A stretch of 64,000 nt of DNA from Dermanyssus gallinae (GCA_003439945.1 QVRM01002377.1:372001-436000); one strand, 5' to 3'; shown: positions 1 to 12,295, counted from the stretch's first letter. Numbers and translations are program-made. Notes: generated by a model from the letters alone, not told the origin.

Positions 1-28
1 TGCCTCTTAGCCGGCTAGTAATCGTCGT

Positions 29-56
29 CGTCGTCGTCGTCGTCGTCATCGTCCTT
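29..56. repeat. (GTC)n trinucleotide repeat
   Basis: Nine or so consecutive GTC units with one interrupted unit at the right edge. It is simple-sequence DNA with no reading-frame context. Confidence 0.9.
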
Positions 57-353
57 CCTTCTCCCACTTTTCCCGTTTCTTCTCCATCTTCCTCTCGTCG
101 TAGTTGTTTAACGCTATGATTCGGTTCCCCATACATATATACAGACAGTGGGTGGAGTGAATCGCGACAGTGAAAGCATGGCCTGACACAGAGCGATGAC
201 TCGTGACCACCAGACGCCGCTCATCGGATGGATGACTGGCTCATTGGCCACAATTCACGATGTTGTTGCGATAACATAAATTACAGACGGACACACAGGA
301 CGCATACTACAAGGTGGCATCATTGGCGTGGTAACAGGCAGACGGTTACAATG
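57..353. other. Unannotated intergenic DNA
   Basis: No ORF above background, no repeat match elsewhere in the window and no recognisable motif. Confidence 0.5.
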
Positions 354-590
354 TAGCGGCGTAGTTTAGACTAGTACTAGTACGCTAGTTACGGTTGACG
401 TCTACCGGGGTGTCGCTGGTTCGAACCCCGTTGTTGATCGATTTTTTTCCAAGCGATGCTCATTAGTAATAGATAATACACCACACCGGTGAAAGTCAGC
501 AGCCACAAGCTGCCACAAGGACTATTGGGAAAATCTTAGATATGTCAGCATGTCCGGCCCTCGGCGCATTGAAGATGTGCCTTACGGTGA
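354..590 (+). mobile_element. tRNA-like SINE, copy 1
   Basis: The left part reads like a tRNA head: a box-A-like stretch near 355-375 and a near-consensus RNA polymerase III box B, GGTTCGAACCC, at about 418-428. The following ~110 bases (about 466-580) align with 30240-30335 at roughly 80% identity by eye. The shared core contains AGTCAGCAGCCA, CTGCCACA and a GGGAAA...TTAG motif. A real tRNA is unlikely because the bases flanking the TTCGAAC loop do not form a proper 5-bp T stem. The combination of a tRNA-like 5' part and an unrelated dispersed body is the standard SINE design. The 3' boundary is uncertain, since similarity fades after about 580. Confidence 0.55.
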
Positions 591-2316
591 TTCCAAGCTG
601 GCAGGGAGCGAATAATACTCTACAATTAAAAACAGCCTCCTTAAAAAAGGCAAACTCTTATGTAGGTGCCGTTGTTATATGAGAAAAAGCCAAGCCCCCT
701 GGAACTCGGCAATGACAGCGCCGGTACAGAAAAGTTAAATCTACCAAGACCTTCGAAAGCCGCGTCACGACGTCGACGTCACGCGCCAATAGCGACTCTA
801 ATTGGCTTCAATGATATCATGGCAGGGCAGCCAGTGTTTGTGCATATACATCTATCTACATGTTAGCAAGCAGCGCAAACGGACAGAAAGTAAGTGATAT
901 GGGACACGGTACGAGAAGGCGAGCGGAGGAGGGCCAGCCGGGTGGGTGTTTGCTACCGGTGAGAGAAGTCGGCGAACGACATTTGGGTGGTGTTAATGGG
1001 GAAGGGAACAGGGCACGCCAAGGTGTTTGCTGGAAGGGCAGCGGCATTTCCAGTTTCGCTGGCTGACAGACAAACGCACGCCGAAACAGAAAGACAGATA
1101 GAGAGCAGGAAGGAGAGCGAGACGCGAGAACAGGCCTGTGTCAGCAGGACAACAAGGCACGTTGTTCTGTATCCCGGCACCCTTTACAACGTGCTGCGCC
1201 TGTCTCGGCCGTCGTGTTTTCACCACCCCCCGCCCTCCCTGTCCAACGTTCCTCGCCGATGCCCAGTCCAAGCTCCTGTGCAGCCTCAAGCTGAAAATAC
1301 CGTGGGACGCTATCATCGTAAAGCGCTTATGGCAAAGAGAGGCGTGAGTGAAGAAGAAGCAGCAGCAGCAGCAGCAGCCGGCATACAGAAGCAGGAAAGC
1401 AAGCAAGCAACCAAGCTTGGACGAGGGCCGCTTGTGTGGGCTTCCTAGACGTAGGGAGAAGGAAAAGCTTTACATACCCGTCGCTCTCACCATTGTCATC
1501 ACGATCACCAACAGCACTATCATCGTGTGCTGCGGCGGCAACCTAGAGTCTTCCTGAGGGCCCAACGCAGGGAAGAGAGCATCAGATAGTCATCCTGCTA
1601 CTGCTAGGTCGCGCGACATAAGTCTTATTAATGAGCGAGCAAGCGGGCCCCGCTCTCCAGCCTGTTTGCTCGCTTCGTCGCCTCGAAGCACCGCTAGAGC
1701 GTTTGGCTTTTATTCTGCTATTACAACAACCAGTAACTATAACTGGTAGCACTTTTACTGCTGCTACTGGCTCCATCGCCGCTACTATCATCAGTTAATC
1801 GTAATTACAATAGCCGGAAGGTCGTCCTGTCCGTCATCGCTCTACGTCGATGAGGGCTGCCCCTTTTGCCCGCCAGAGAATGAGGGCAGCGAGGGGGGGG
1901 GGGTTGGATTGACAATGGCGACGACGCGTCTGAATTGACAAATGGCCTTAAGGTGCCAACGAAATAAGCCCACCGAAGGGGACAATTCAGGAAACCTAGC
2001 TACGACCGGCTGGTTCGAGCTTTATCTGCGCGCAATTAATATCTGCGAACAGGCGACCTCCTGGTAGACCTGCCTGTTGGCAAGCCGCTGCTGCTGTGCG
2101 TCGTTTCCTGCTACTCGCTGTTCACTTGCCTCCTCTGCGACAAAGGTCTCGCAAAGTGCTATGCAAACAGCTAGATTGCGTACGTATAACAACAGCAAGT
2201 AGAACATCATCCAATATCACGTATTGATCTGTATACAAACACGCACGTACTATATACATAAGCAAGCACGCAAACACACACGCACACACAATTCGAAAGA
2301 AAATACAGAAAGTGAT

Positions 2317-2320
<4 letters not shown>
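591..2320. other. Unannotated region with short overlapping ORFs
   Basis: Several 60-150 codon ORFs overlap on both strands between about 850 and 1450. None resembles a known protein, and the mutual overlap is what GC-richer non-coding DNA gives by chance. A GGGGGGGGGGG run lies near 1894. I see no supported gene. Confidence 0.5.
1350..1378. repeat. (GAA)(GCA) trinucleotide repeat
   Basis: Three GAA-type units are followed by about six GCA units. The tract reads as poly-Ala or poly-Gln depending on frame. It is a simple repeat, not evidence for a gene. Confidence 0.85.

Positions 2321-2348
<28 letters not shown>
2321..2348. repeat. (AT)n microsatellite
   Basis: Uninterrupted TA dinucleotide run preceded by a CA-rich stretch. 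Confidence 0.95.
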
Positions 2349-3030
2349 CGTTTTACTGGCAGACGCCCCATGGGCACCTCTTTTGATGACATAAGGTTTT
2401 ACATAAATGACCTGCTTTTAATCAATACTGTCATTCCCTTCAACCCTGTGCAGGTCCACAGTGTTATTTGTTGATGATAGTTAGCCCTGTTGGGTTTCGA
2501 TCGCGTCTAAGTGAAGCTTTTGAACGAGCCGCGTAGGCTTGATTCACGTACGCTGGATCGACGACCAATTCCTTATCATTGCCTCGTTGTACGATGACGC
2601 ATGACAGTCTGCGCCGCCTTCCTATATGGACTAACTGTTGTTGACAAATAAGATCTATATGTATTTAGAGCACCTGCTCCGATACTGCGTGTGGGGGTAC
2701 GATAGACGTGGCAGCGTACGCAGAGAGCGCGAGAGAACGCGATCGGCGCGGCGTATGTCAGGCGCACATCATAGTAGGTAAGCAGGCAGGCTTAGTTTGC
2801 GTGCCGCCCGTACACGTGAGAGAAGCGCAATTAATATGGTTAATGACCGCACCTCTACCTCGTCGCCGTCACTACGATAAATATTATTAATTATGCCATA
2901 ATTCACATAACAAGAATGCATGTATTCGTTGAGTGAAGAGTGTTGCTCTTTTTTTCGGCTTTGGGAAATATTGCTTTATGTTTTGACAAACATTCACTGA
3001 TTAAGTGTAAAATTGCTGCCTGTGCTAAAA

Positions 3031-3420
3031 ATGACGGGACAACTTAGTAAAGTTTAGCTAAACCAGCTGAGAAGCCTCATTCAGGAGGAATTTAAGCAAA
3101 ATGAGTGCCGTTTGATGACCGCGGCCAAGACACTGATTGCCAAGGAGCTGGAGCCTTTGAAAAGTAACGTGCGTTTACTGAAGGTGGAAAATCGCTGGCT
3201 GATAGCTCGAGTGACCCACCTGGAATGTCACTCACAAAAGAGCAACGTGGAAGTCATTGGAAACCCCACACAGCAGCTCTACCGGCTGAGGACGTTATTC
3301 AGCAAATTGCCACCCAGGCCGGCTTTTAATGCATGCACCCAGCTGTTGAAAGCGTGTACCTCTCCCAACATTCAAAATCAAAATACATATTTACAAAATG
3401 ATGGGTTATACCTGGATTAG
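3031..3420 (+). pseudogene. LINE ORF1 (coiled-coil RNA-binding type), broken
   Basis: The frame starts with ATG, has a TAG nine codons in, then stays open for about 120 codons. It encodes a heptad-rich segment (LIQEEFKQ..., then ELEPLKSNVRLLKVENRWL) leading into HLECHSQKSNVEVIGNP. This matches the 'LEQYSRKNNVEIxGIP' transition from coiled coil to RNA-recognition domain in LINE ORF1 proteins. In living elements this protein binds element RNA and helps target-primed reverse transcription. Only the first part of the RNA-binding domain is recognisable. The ORF fits no cellular family I know. Confidence 0.7.
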
Positions 3421-3722
3421 TAACAGCAATTCGTCAAGGGGACATATTGCACAACATATGCAAGATAACACTGCCACGTTAAGCAAAACACCGGTTTGAT
3501 ACCTAGAAAGATATTTGCTCTACGCTTGTAAAAAATTTGGTTGGGGTAATGGATCCAGAAACTGAACTAGCAACACAATCAAATGTTTTCTTCGGTGGTT
3601 TTAATGTACCAGAAGGGCGACATAAATAAATTATTTTTTATTTACTGACATTTTTCACTCACTCAAAGATAATTAACGCACCACAATATCCTGACAATCT
3701 TAAGTAATCTATGTTACACTCA

Positions 3723-3890
3723 ATTCATAAAGCACGTGCACATTTCAAAATTAGCAATTCTAGACCAATCTCACTTTTATCGTCTATTAATAAAACAGTA
3801 GAAAATGTATTCTTCAGACAATTTATTTCATTTTTGGACGCTAACAATTTATTAAGAGACCATCAATATGTTTATTATATTTTTCTGTAA
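3723..3890 (+). pseudogene. LINE reverse transcriptase fragment (fingers)
   Basis: Fifty-five codons, open to a TAA, carry SRPISLLSSINKTVENVFF and then FLDANNLLRDHQY. This is the conserved RT segment 'NYRPISLLSSxxKxxEKxxxxRxxxFL...LxxxQYGF'. The invariant GF after QY has been lost (here QYVYY). Catalytic motifs A to C are absent. Confidence 0.75.
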
Positions 3891-4200
3891 TACATACACA
3901 CTGCCCCCTCCCCCTAGCACCCCCCCCCAGGATGACTAGAGCATGTATGCGTTCGGCGTCCGCGCCACAGGCCTTAAGGCTCATTGCGAGCGTCGGCACA
4001 TATTTTGTATTGAATATATGTTAAAGAGATATGTATGTTAAAAGATACGTGACTTCTGGGTACACACTGCCGCAATTCTAAACTTGATCGAAATGTTATT
4101 TACACTGTCGTGGTAACTAGTACTCGTAAATACGACATTTAGATGAATCATGGTAAATATATTCGCATAAATCTCCTAGACTTCACAGAACACTTGTACT

Positions 4201-4202
<2 letters not shown>

Positions 4203-4264
<62 letters not shown>
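4203..4264. repeat. (AT)n microsatellite
   Basis: About 31 uninterrupted AT units. Confidence 0.95.
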
Positions 4265-4268
<4 letters not shown>

Positions 4269-4884
4269 AAAATTATTTTCTGTATATAAGTTACAAGTTT
4301 CACTATAAAATCATATTCCGATTAGATGAATGGATATTAAAATAGATATTTAAATTTGCTTTCGAAAGTGTACAAACATGCTTTCTAAAATTGTACACTT
4401 CATAAGCCCAACAACCTAGAGCAGCGTACATTTAATAGTACTCTCTCATCTTCTCTTTGGCCAACATATTGGATTAGTGGCTAAAACACAATGCCGACCT
4501 ATTTTCCCGCGCAAGCATATTTTATTTTTTAAATTTGAGATAACAATCTGCGACGTCGCCTCTCAGTTTATCCCAAAGCTGTTGCATGTCGACGAATAGA
4601 AACAACATACTTCCGTAGCATACGGCAAAGTGGATCCATGACAATCGTCACCCCGCGCATTTTTTAAAAATAATCTTTCGTTTATTGAGATGTCGACTTA
4701 CATAACCCAGGTACCCTCATTAGCCTACATCGCTTAATCTTATGGACGAATGGATATTAGCACATACATGTGGTATTCCTAACTAAAAAAATGTTTTCTA
4801 TCTTAAAAAAAGTATATTTTATTTTTCTAAGTACAAAAATGCCTCTCCATATATCTTCTCCCTTTAGTCATGTAAAACGAAAAA

Positions 4885-4888
<4 letters not shown>

Positions 4889-4920
<32 letters not shown>
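4889..4920. repeat. (AT)n microsatellite
   Basis: About 16 AT units. Confidence 0.95.
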
Positions 4921-4923
<3 letters not shown>

Positions 4924-5648
4924 TTTATTAATCAGCAATGCTACGGATGTAGTTCATCTGCATCATTAATATTGTGTTGTTATTGCTTGTGTCAACATGA
5001 TATTGAACAGCGCGGCAGATAGTTAGGCGTTCCTGGTTTGACGCGTCACATTACTAATGACTCGGCTTCGTTTCGGTATGAGCAGTTCGGTCAACAACGT
5101 CATCTGAGCTTGCCCTGTTGTCGCGGCGTGGAGTAGCGTTACTGGGCATTGCCTCAGCAGGCGAGACTACCGTTCGTAAGCTGACAGAGTCTAGCGTCAA
5201 TGAACGTGTTGTGTAAAGCGAGGAAAGGGAGAGAAATATTGTATGCTCGGTGTTTTTTAAGCCCCTGGTCGCGAGTGCCGTCTCACACATTTCTCATTGT
5301 CGGCGTATCTTCGGCGCACAATGCATATCTTATATTATGTACTTAATATACAGATACGCATTTGCTCTTTTGCCTGGCGGCAGTTGCAACAACAACATAA
5401 CCCATAACAGGCGTCAGTGGCAATATTTCATTTAGGCCCTCGGTGAGCAATGATGTGTCCGCCATACGGAGACATACGGGGGAGGTTATGTACCGACATA
5501 CATAACTCTCGCACGCTTAGAAGTGGCGCCTTCCTGACCAGTTTGAAATGGTGATCAGTGGTGCTCTTTCACAGTAACAATAAGCAAGCAACAACAAAGA
5601 CAGAAGCTTGCTTGCAGATGCAATGATCACAGCGACAGCATGAGTAGC

Positions 5649-5693
5649 GATCAAGCGGCAATGATGCTTGGTCTGCATTATTGCCGCTTGATC
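5649..5693. repeat. Perfect 14-bp inverted repeat (hairpin)
   Basis: GATCAAGCGGCAAT at 5649-5662 is the exact reverse complement of 5680-5693, with a 17-base spacer. It would fold into a stem-loop. Nothing shows that it is transcribed. Confidence 0.85.
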
Positions 5694-5890
5694 TCGCAGT
5701 AGTAATGGAGGGGAATTTGTGCACTTGATGCAAACCGTCATGTGGGAGGCCGGTTGTTGCCGAGACTCTACCCTGTTCTCTTATTGAACGGCCTTTGGCT
5801 TCTGCATACGCCTTGTGGGTTCTCGCAGTTCTTCCAGCGTTCTTATTAGTCGTTCAAATTTGTTGGATGCGTAAGCAGGTTGAGTTAGCT

Positions 5891-5933
5891 TGAGTTTGTT
5901 GTTGCTTAGAATTCCTAAGCAACGGCAAACTCA
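5891..5933. repeat. 19-bp inverted repeat with 5-base loop
   Basis: TGAGTTTG and GTTGCTTAG pair with CTAAGCAAC and CAAACTCA around an AATTC loop, leaving one TT/GG mismatch. It is a compact hairpin about 200 bases from the one at 5649. Confidence 0.85.
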
Positions 5934-8240
5934 TGTTGCCGATATTTGCCTATATATTGGAATGAGATAGAATCTGGTTAGTCATTGTGATAATGCTTCA
6001 GGTATTAGCTTTATGGTATCTTTTATAGCAGGTTTTGGGAATTCATAATGCACATGCATAGCTGGCAACCGTCAGCAACTAGAATAGGTCATACAAGCTC
6101 ACTAAACTCGTATTCCTTCTCCTCCTTATCCCCGCAGGATCGAAACTACGTGGCACTTCTCAACAAACAGGGTAAACGGAAAGCATCCTGGGTCACTTTG
6201 AGGTGGCCGATTAGCGGCCACCTATTTAACAGCACTGCTTTTCCATTTTTGTCGTTAATGTACTTATATCAGGCCAAAAAGTTGAATCAAAATACCGTGA
6301 TTTGAGCCTTATATTAATCAATAAATTGATTAGACGCGCGTTGACAGCCGCTTGCGCAAGCGTTTTGCGATTAAGTTCAGTGAGATCTTGCTGCGGTGCT
6401 GGTGAAGGTGTATCTAAGGAGAAGTCTAACATCCCCGCACTGGAATGATGATGCAGTTGGTCGTCTGGAGATGCTAGATACAAGTTTAACGCATTTGCTC
6501 GCCCGTTCGAGAAAATTGTAGAGGTAGCGTGTTAAAAGGAAGCCGGAAGGAATACAACAAATAGCAAATATTGGAACTTCACGTTGCGCTGTGTCCGCGG
6601 GTCAAATTGTCAGTCGTTCACATGGCGAAGTCAAATCGAATTACGACTGCCAAGGGCCGGCAGACTCGACAGCCGAACTAAAGAAGTCAAGACTGTTACT
6701 ACTTCTACAGCAAGTAAGAAGCCATTTTACCAGCATAGCCCTACTACAAAGGCTCGGTGTTGGGGCGCAGACACACGAGGAGGAGGAGGGAACTTGGTCA
6801 AAGTCTCTCCAAACGCAAAGCTGAGCTGCTTATTATTTTGGAACTGCGTCATTTATGTTTGAAGCCTTGCCCAACGAGGCAGAGCCTTGGACAGGTTAGT
6901 CAAACTGTTTTTGTTATTATGGCTAATCGTTGTGTGGTTGTTAATGCTTTTGGTTACAGTGAAACACCAATGCTATTAGGAACAATAATAATTATGCGGC
7001 GCATATGGTGAAGAAGGTATGCGATGTAAAAAGTGCCATTTGTGCCAGCTTGCGCGTCATATGACTTGCTGACGTAAAGCAACTGCGACAACCAAGCACT
7101 TCCGAGTATGGCAAAAATACCTTGACATTTTGATACATTACTACGTTTCCCGAGTTAATTTCCAGGTGGTTACCTGCTAATACGTTTTGCATACAAAACG
7201 CTTGGCTCCAGTAAAGAAAGAAAGAGACCCTTCTTCTTTACACACCTGAATGTATACTGCATTAAATTGAGAGGTGTTAAAAAACCAACTTATTTAGGCA
7301 TGGCTGCGGTCTATTCAGATATGAGTACAAAATTTAGCTTAATATATCTAAAACTACGAGTATAGGACAAATAGCTTTGCTATCGTATAGGTAACTTTAT
7401 TGGACGTGGTCTAGAATTGACGTTTTTACCATAAAACATCGTAGCTATTTGAATTTCTAAGTATGCTCATCGAACAAGCAAAATGTAGGTCAGTTCGGTT
7501 TCCATGATAATGTAACACTTAGCGTTACCCGGGGCACTAAAACGGAGCCTACGGACCCAATTTGGCTGTCTACGCAAAGGAGTTACTTTGCTTTCTCGCC
7601 AATTCGTTTCGAGCTGCCGAGAATCACAGCCGAATTGGCAAGCCCCACAGTCGGGGAAGTCGGGCGGCGAAAATGCTGCGGGGTGCCCGGTGACGCCACA
7701 GGGCGACATCGTGTCCAGCAGGGGGTACGAAAGCAGAACTAAGGACGTCCCATGGGTATACAGTAATCGAAACCAGGTTGTGGCTTGTAGCTAGTATATT
7801 TGTTTCGTGCAAATGCCAGTGCCACCTGTGGGAGCTGCAGGAAGGGCTTGCAGCAAATTTTGTCTTGTGGTAACGTTGACGCACACTGGCCGTGTGGGGT
7901 GCCTGCCGCACACACTCTTCTTCAACTTGAGCAGCACCACCAAGTCGTTATCGAACCAAATTGCCTCCATCAGCAACGCCGCTAACCACACGATAACACT
8001 GTCGCCACCAACAACAACAACAGCAACAACAATAAAACGGTACCAACGACGACAACGATAACAACAGTAGTATTAAGTTACATTCACGCCAGAACATGCG
8101 CAGCAATGATAAAAATAAAAACACCTACAACGTCAAAAGCAGCCATCTGGCAATAACGATAGCTACAATAGCAAGAACAGCAAGAAAAAGTATAGTAGAA
8201 ACAACAACAAAACAAATAATTTGTATCTACTATGTATTTT
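5934..8240. other. Unannotated region
   Basis: No gene is supported. ORFs at 6048-6862 and 7467-8061 overlap in several frames and match no family I know. A CAA/CGA-rich stretch lies at about 7998-8080. Confidence 0.45.
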
Positions 8241-8337
8241 TTAACGCCCGAGCTGGGTAAATATGTATATGCTATACCAAAGTGTTTCGAGACAGTCAAA
8301 AATCTAGCGCTTTACTAATTCTGCTATGGACCGAACC
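8241..8337. repeat. 97-bp dispersed repeat, copy 1
   Basis: It aligns without gaps to 44048-44144 over its full 97 bases, at about three quarters identity; most differences are transitions. Both copies begin TTAACxCC and end CGCTATGGxCCGAACC or the close variant CTGCTATGG. No ORF is shared. The strand and parent element are unknown. Confidence 0.7.
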
Positions 8338-9055
8338 AAATTTAAGCGAGAAGGAGGAGCAGACGCATGGTTGATAGCAAGGCTGTCCAATGCCCCGTCG
8401 TACAAAAACATACAAGCCTAGTTATACACACGCCAAAATTGAACTACCGTTTTCCCATTTTTATATTAGAAGCCATGGGGGTTTTCGCACTTTTGTGTGC
8501 CGTTGCCCGATGTCACCATTGAATAGCGGCGAAGAGTCTACTGCCAACGATAACGTCAAACCACCAAAGACATAAGAAAAAGCATGAAACAAAACAGCAA
8601 GTCATCAAGGGTGCGCTGCCCTACACAAGATACCTAGAAAATGAACACCCCAAAGCACTTAACAATGTTGATTTTTGGGTTGCCAATATATATGTAAAAC
8701 ACCGTACCACGCCGTTTTGGGGAAAATACTTGAGCTCTAACAGGTGAGGAAAACAATTGGTGTGACACTACTTGATTTTACGCCTGCACCCGAAGTGCCT
8801 TGGTGAACGATGGACCCGATACGGCCGTTAAGATGAGATACGTCTTGGGGAACAACGCGCAGAACCTCAAGAGAAGGAAGGCCATCACTGCAGCATATGA
8901 TAGGCAATTCGCCCTGTTTCTATTCACATGGAGGGAGATACACTTTTTAGAGGACGATCCCCGGAAGCGTTTGCTGACGGCACCGGAAATCACTGAGGCC
9001 ACGAGTTCTCAATCGAAGCTATATATCTTCCGGTTTCCTATGGACGTTCTCCGCT

Positions 9056-9090
<35 letters not shown>

Positions 9091-9849
9091 ACGGATTCAT
9101 TATTCGCCTGACTATTTACCTAAATTAATAACAATTTTACATTAAGGGCGCTTAGAGCGGCAGCATGAACAGACATGTCGAGATATCATTTTGTTTTTAT
9201 TGTTTTATGGATGCCGATTATAAACTGTTACGTACTATTGCGGCGAGTAGGGAAAGGGAAGAGTCCCACTTCCCATCTTGAGCAGTGTGGGAAACGACCC
9301 CAGCGAATGAATGTTAGCCCGCTGAGATCCATACCCACTAAACGCACCTCCTCCATTAAGCTTCAATCTATGATGGCCCTGATCTCGATAGAACCGTACT
9401 ATGGGCTCGTAGAGATATCTAGGGGGGAGGGGGGTCAGTCTATAAGTAAAGTTTAACTGGGTCTCGAATGAGCCCTGCGACGTCAACGAACTGCTGCAGA
9501 AGCTACGTTGTACAGAGTGACGAACCCAGCTGGATTTATCAGGGATCAATGAATAATGGCAGTGTACTAAATTTGTACAGACAAGCCCTTATAAACCGTG
9601 TTCACAAATATGGCGACAAGACGGATCCTGCCAGTATCACTTTATGCGGAGCGCATGAAAACCGCTAAGATTTACTACAACGCTCACTCGCAAGGATCCA
9701 TTATATACAAGTAATTCGAGTACAAATGCGGGCGTCCGATAACCCAGTGCGTCTTGGATACCTGTATAACATTGCCACGTGGATGCGTGGATCAAAACGT
9801 ACCACCGACCAACACATTTTGTAAAGCAAAAATATGTTTTTGAAAATGT
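8338..9849. other. Unannotated region
   Basis: An ORF at 8800-9111 runs into the (AT)n array and has no recognisable similarity. The ORFs at 9175-9668 are also unrecognised. Confidence 0.45.
9058..9088. repeat. (AT)n microsatellite
   Basis: About 15 AT units. Confidence 0.95.
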
Positions 9850-10190
9850 TGGTCATGACATGTTCGTCGTGATTTTCCTGTCAAATGGAAACTCGTCTCC
9901 GACCCCGGTAAATATAGGCGACTGCCTCTCGTCTGAGGTGCAAATGGTATCAGGACGTTCACAAGGCAATGTCCTTGGCAGTCTTATGATCATGCTATAT
10001 ATTTTCATGACGAAAGAGCGCTTTCAAATCTATGCTGACGGCTTTTAGAGATATGCACTTGTAAAGAACGCAGAAAAACACAAGATTCTTCAAGATGCCT
10101 CTGCAGACTTCATTAAGTGGCAAAAGTGAGATACCCAATGTACATTAAGAAATGTTGCCCTTTTCACCTCATACAAGAAAATACTTAATT
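9850..10190 (+). mobile_element. CR1/Jockey-like LINE RT fragment
   Basis: One frame, with two stops, carries the palm of a non-LTR reverse transcriptase. SSEVQMVSGRSQGNVLGSL corresponds to 'SSxVxSGVPQGSVLGPLLF' (motif B region). IYADGF is motif C (YADD in active enzymes; the second Asp is Gly here). KHKILQDA...FIKWQ then VALFTSYKK correspond to the conserved post-palm helix and 'FTxKK' strand. No upstream domains remain, so this is an isolated fragment. The lost catalytic Asp shows it is dead. Confidence 0.75.
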
Positions 10191-11382
10191 CGTGTTTGAT
10201 GCTTTTTTCACTTATCGTATGAAAAAAAACAACTTTGATTATCAACAACAAGCAAAATTAATTTATGAACAGTATACTGATTTAACCGAAACGAGTATCC
10301 GAATATACTTTGACAGGAGCGCTTTGCAGTGGTTCATATATATTTTTACTTTTTTATTTTATATCAATCGAAATTCTTGCTGTAAACAAGAAAAGCCGAT
10401 CGTATTATATTTTGATCTTAGAAGTCGTAGGAGTAATAAAGTACCGATTTTGAACCTGTGCGAAAAAAATGGTTGACTTGTTTAAATTGACTACGATAAT
10501 CTTGACTTCGCGATGATCAAGCAACGTTCTTTTAGCTGCCTATTGGGCATTTCTAAAACATATGTTGAAACATCTCAAAGTAGTTTTTGATAGCAAAGTT
10601 CAGGACTTAACTAACTCAATTAGATTACTAAAAGCATGGATGACAGCCAGCTGTTTGAGCAATTACCTCGTTTCAGACCTTCATTGGTCATGACTGAGAG
10701 GGCTCCTGAAAAATGAGATCAACGTGAGCGTGGCTACAGGAGAACAGAAGCATTTAAAAACGGAGTTCGCTTCTAGCGAATTGAATGCAATTTAGAAGCG
10801 ACGCTTTTTCTGACTTAATAAAATGGGTTAAGCGGTAAGATAAGTAGTAAATGCAGATGTCCTAAAAGTCAATGGATTTCTAGTTCGAGTTGTCGTGACT
10901 CATTTCTAATTGGGATCTCTCCGAAGTTACTTTTTAGAAGCTGAGTCTTCTATTCTAAAGTCACAGTTTTCGAATTTTTGTATCAGTTGCTTACGGTAAC
11001 GCTCGAAGAAGTGTATCGTGAAACCGACAATACCCCGCTGCTGTAGCTTCACAGTAAACCTCATTCAATGGCTTCTCCAACTTATACCTGTGAAATTCGA
11101 ACGCGTGATCTCAAAAGTGGTGTTAATGGCTACTTCATCATCCCATGGCACAAATAGTGACGAAAGCATTTCCCCTACAAACGGCAAGAGATCGTGGTTG
11201 TTCAAATACTCGCTTGCGCCGGTCGCCCTTTGCACCTTCTACTCGTCTCATTAATTTTCGAGTAAACCTTGCCGTACCGAACTTGGAGGGAGATAGAACC
11301 AACGATCTCCAAAGATCAATAGATCCTCACAATACAATAGATGTTCTCTGGCTAGAATAGTCTTTGTATCACAAACGCAATC

Positions 11383-11385
<3 letters not shown>

Positions 11386-11418
<33 letters not shown>
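11386..11418. repeat. (AT)n microsatellite
   Basis: About 16 TA units. Confidence 0.95.
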
Positions 11419-11420
<2 letters not shown>

Positions 11421-12217
11421 GAAAAATGCCTTAGAAGGAAGGCACTTTAACTGAGATCAACAAACGCTTTTACACTATTCCCCAATAGAGATATCTTGTT
11501 AGAATGGAGCGTACAACAACCTCTTCTGTCTTCTCGATGCGGTGTTCTCCATACATGGGTATTGTTACTAGTTTATTGCTTTGGATAGCCTGTTATTCAA
11601 ACAATGTTCAACAAAGTCCCAATTTTTTTCACTCCTGCCGTGCCGAGAAGACAGCTATTGCTCATTTACAGCAAACGGTGGAAATACGAATATCAGAATA
11701 GTCTAGCCGATTTAGATACTGCTGGTGTCGGTGTCCACTTTGGACTCAACGACGTTGCGGTGCAACAAAACACGTGCTAATACACGTCTACCGCGCACTC
11801 GATACTATTTATGAAGTGTTCCGGTATCAATCTTAGTTAGCTGTTCCCCTGCGTCTTCTCAGCGCGTTGTACGTGCTTGTCTGGTTGTTGTCGCTGTTGT
11901 TGTCGTTGCTGACAATGCAATACCTTCACAGTTGTACTCGTCCTCGTATATTTAACCACCTTTGAAGTAATTCTCTGTTAGCCCTGTTTGCCTTCCCATA
12001 TCTATAAGGGACACACAACATTGCTTTCTCCCCAGAGAACGGGCGACGGCTTTGCAGCATAGCGAGCGTAGGAAATTCAAACGGATATTTCCACGATGCC
12101 ATCCGCACAAACGTATTCTTTCCGTTTCTCTCTCTTCCTGTATCCCTCCCTCCTACTTCTTACCTCAGCCCATGTGAATAATCTCCTTACGGACTCCACT
12201 ACGGGCGGCGTTTTCTT

Positions 12218-12295
12218 AACTGTTGTTGTTGTTATTGTTGTTTTTGTTGTTATTGTTGTTTTTGTTGTTGTTGATGTTGTTGTTGTTGTTATTGT
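12218..12295. repeat. (GTT)n-rich low-complexity tract
   Basis: Imperfect GTT repeats interrupted by ATT, TTT and GAT units. The long Val-rich ORF on the plus strand and the Thr-rich ORF on the minus strand are by-products of this repeat. Confidence 0.9.

Larger units (their letters stand above)
3031..3890 (+). mobile_element. Decayed LINE (CR1/Jockey-like), ORF1 plus RT scrap
   Basis: A coiled-coil ORF1 relic is followed, after about 300 non-coding bases, by a reverse-transcriptase piece on the same strand. A normal element would have several kilobases of ORF2 before the RT motif seen here, so a large internal deletion is implied. The flanks give no recognisable target duplication. Assignment to the CR1/Jockey side of the LINE tree rests on the RT phrase and the ORF1 type. 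Confidence 0.7.
3891..5648. other. AT-rich unannotated DNA
   Basis: It contains the two (AT)n arrays listed separately and short chance ORFs near 5054-5435. No homology or structure is recognised. Confidence 0.5.

Noticed and set aside
408..432. tRNA gene at the GGTTCGAACCC motif
   Set aside because: The bases flanking the loop do not form a 5-bp T stem and no acceptor stem could be found. A SINE head fits better.
987..1448. 153-codon ORF as a gene
   Set aside because: Several equally long ORFs overlap it on both strands and no conserved domain is visible. The Ala run comes from the GCA repeat.
2005..2025. Box-B-like GGTTCGAGC near 2010, and the same motif near 31653
   Set aside because: No box A at the right distance and no cloverleaf. 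The 9-base motif alone is expected by chance.
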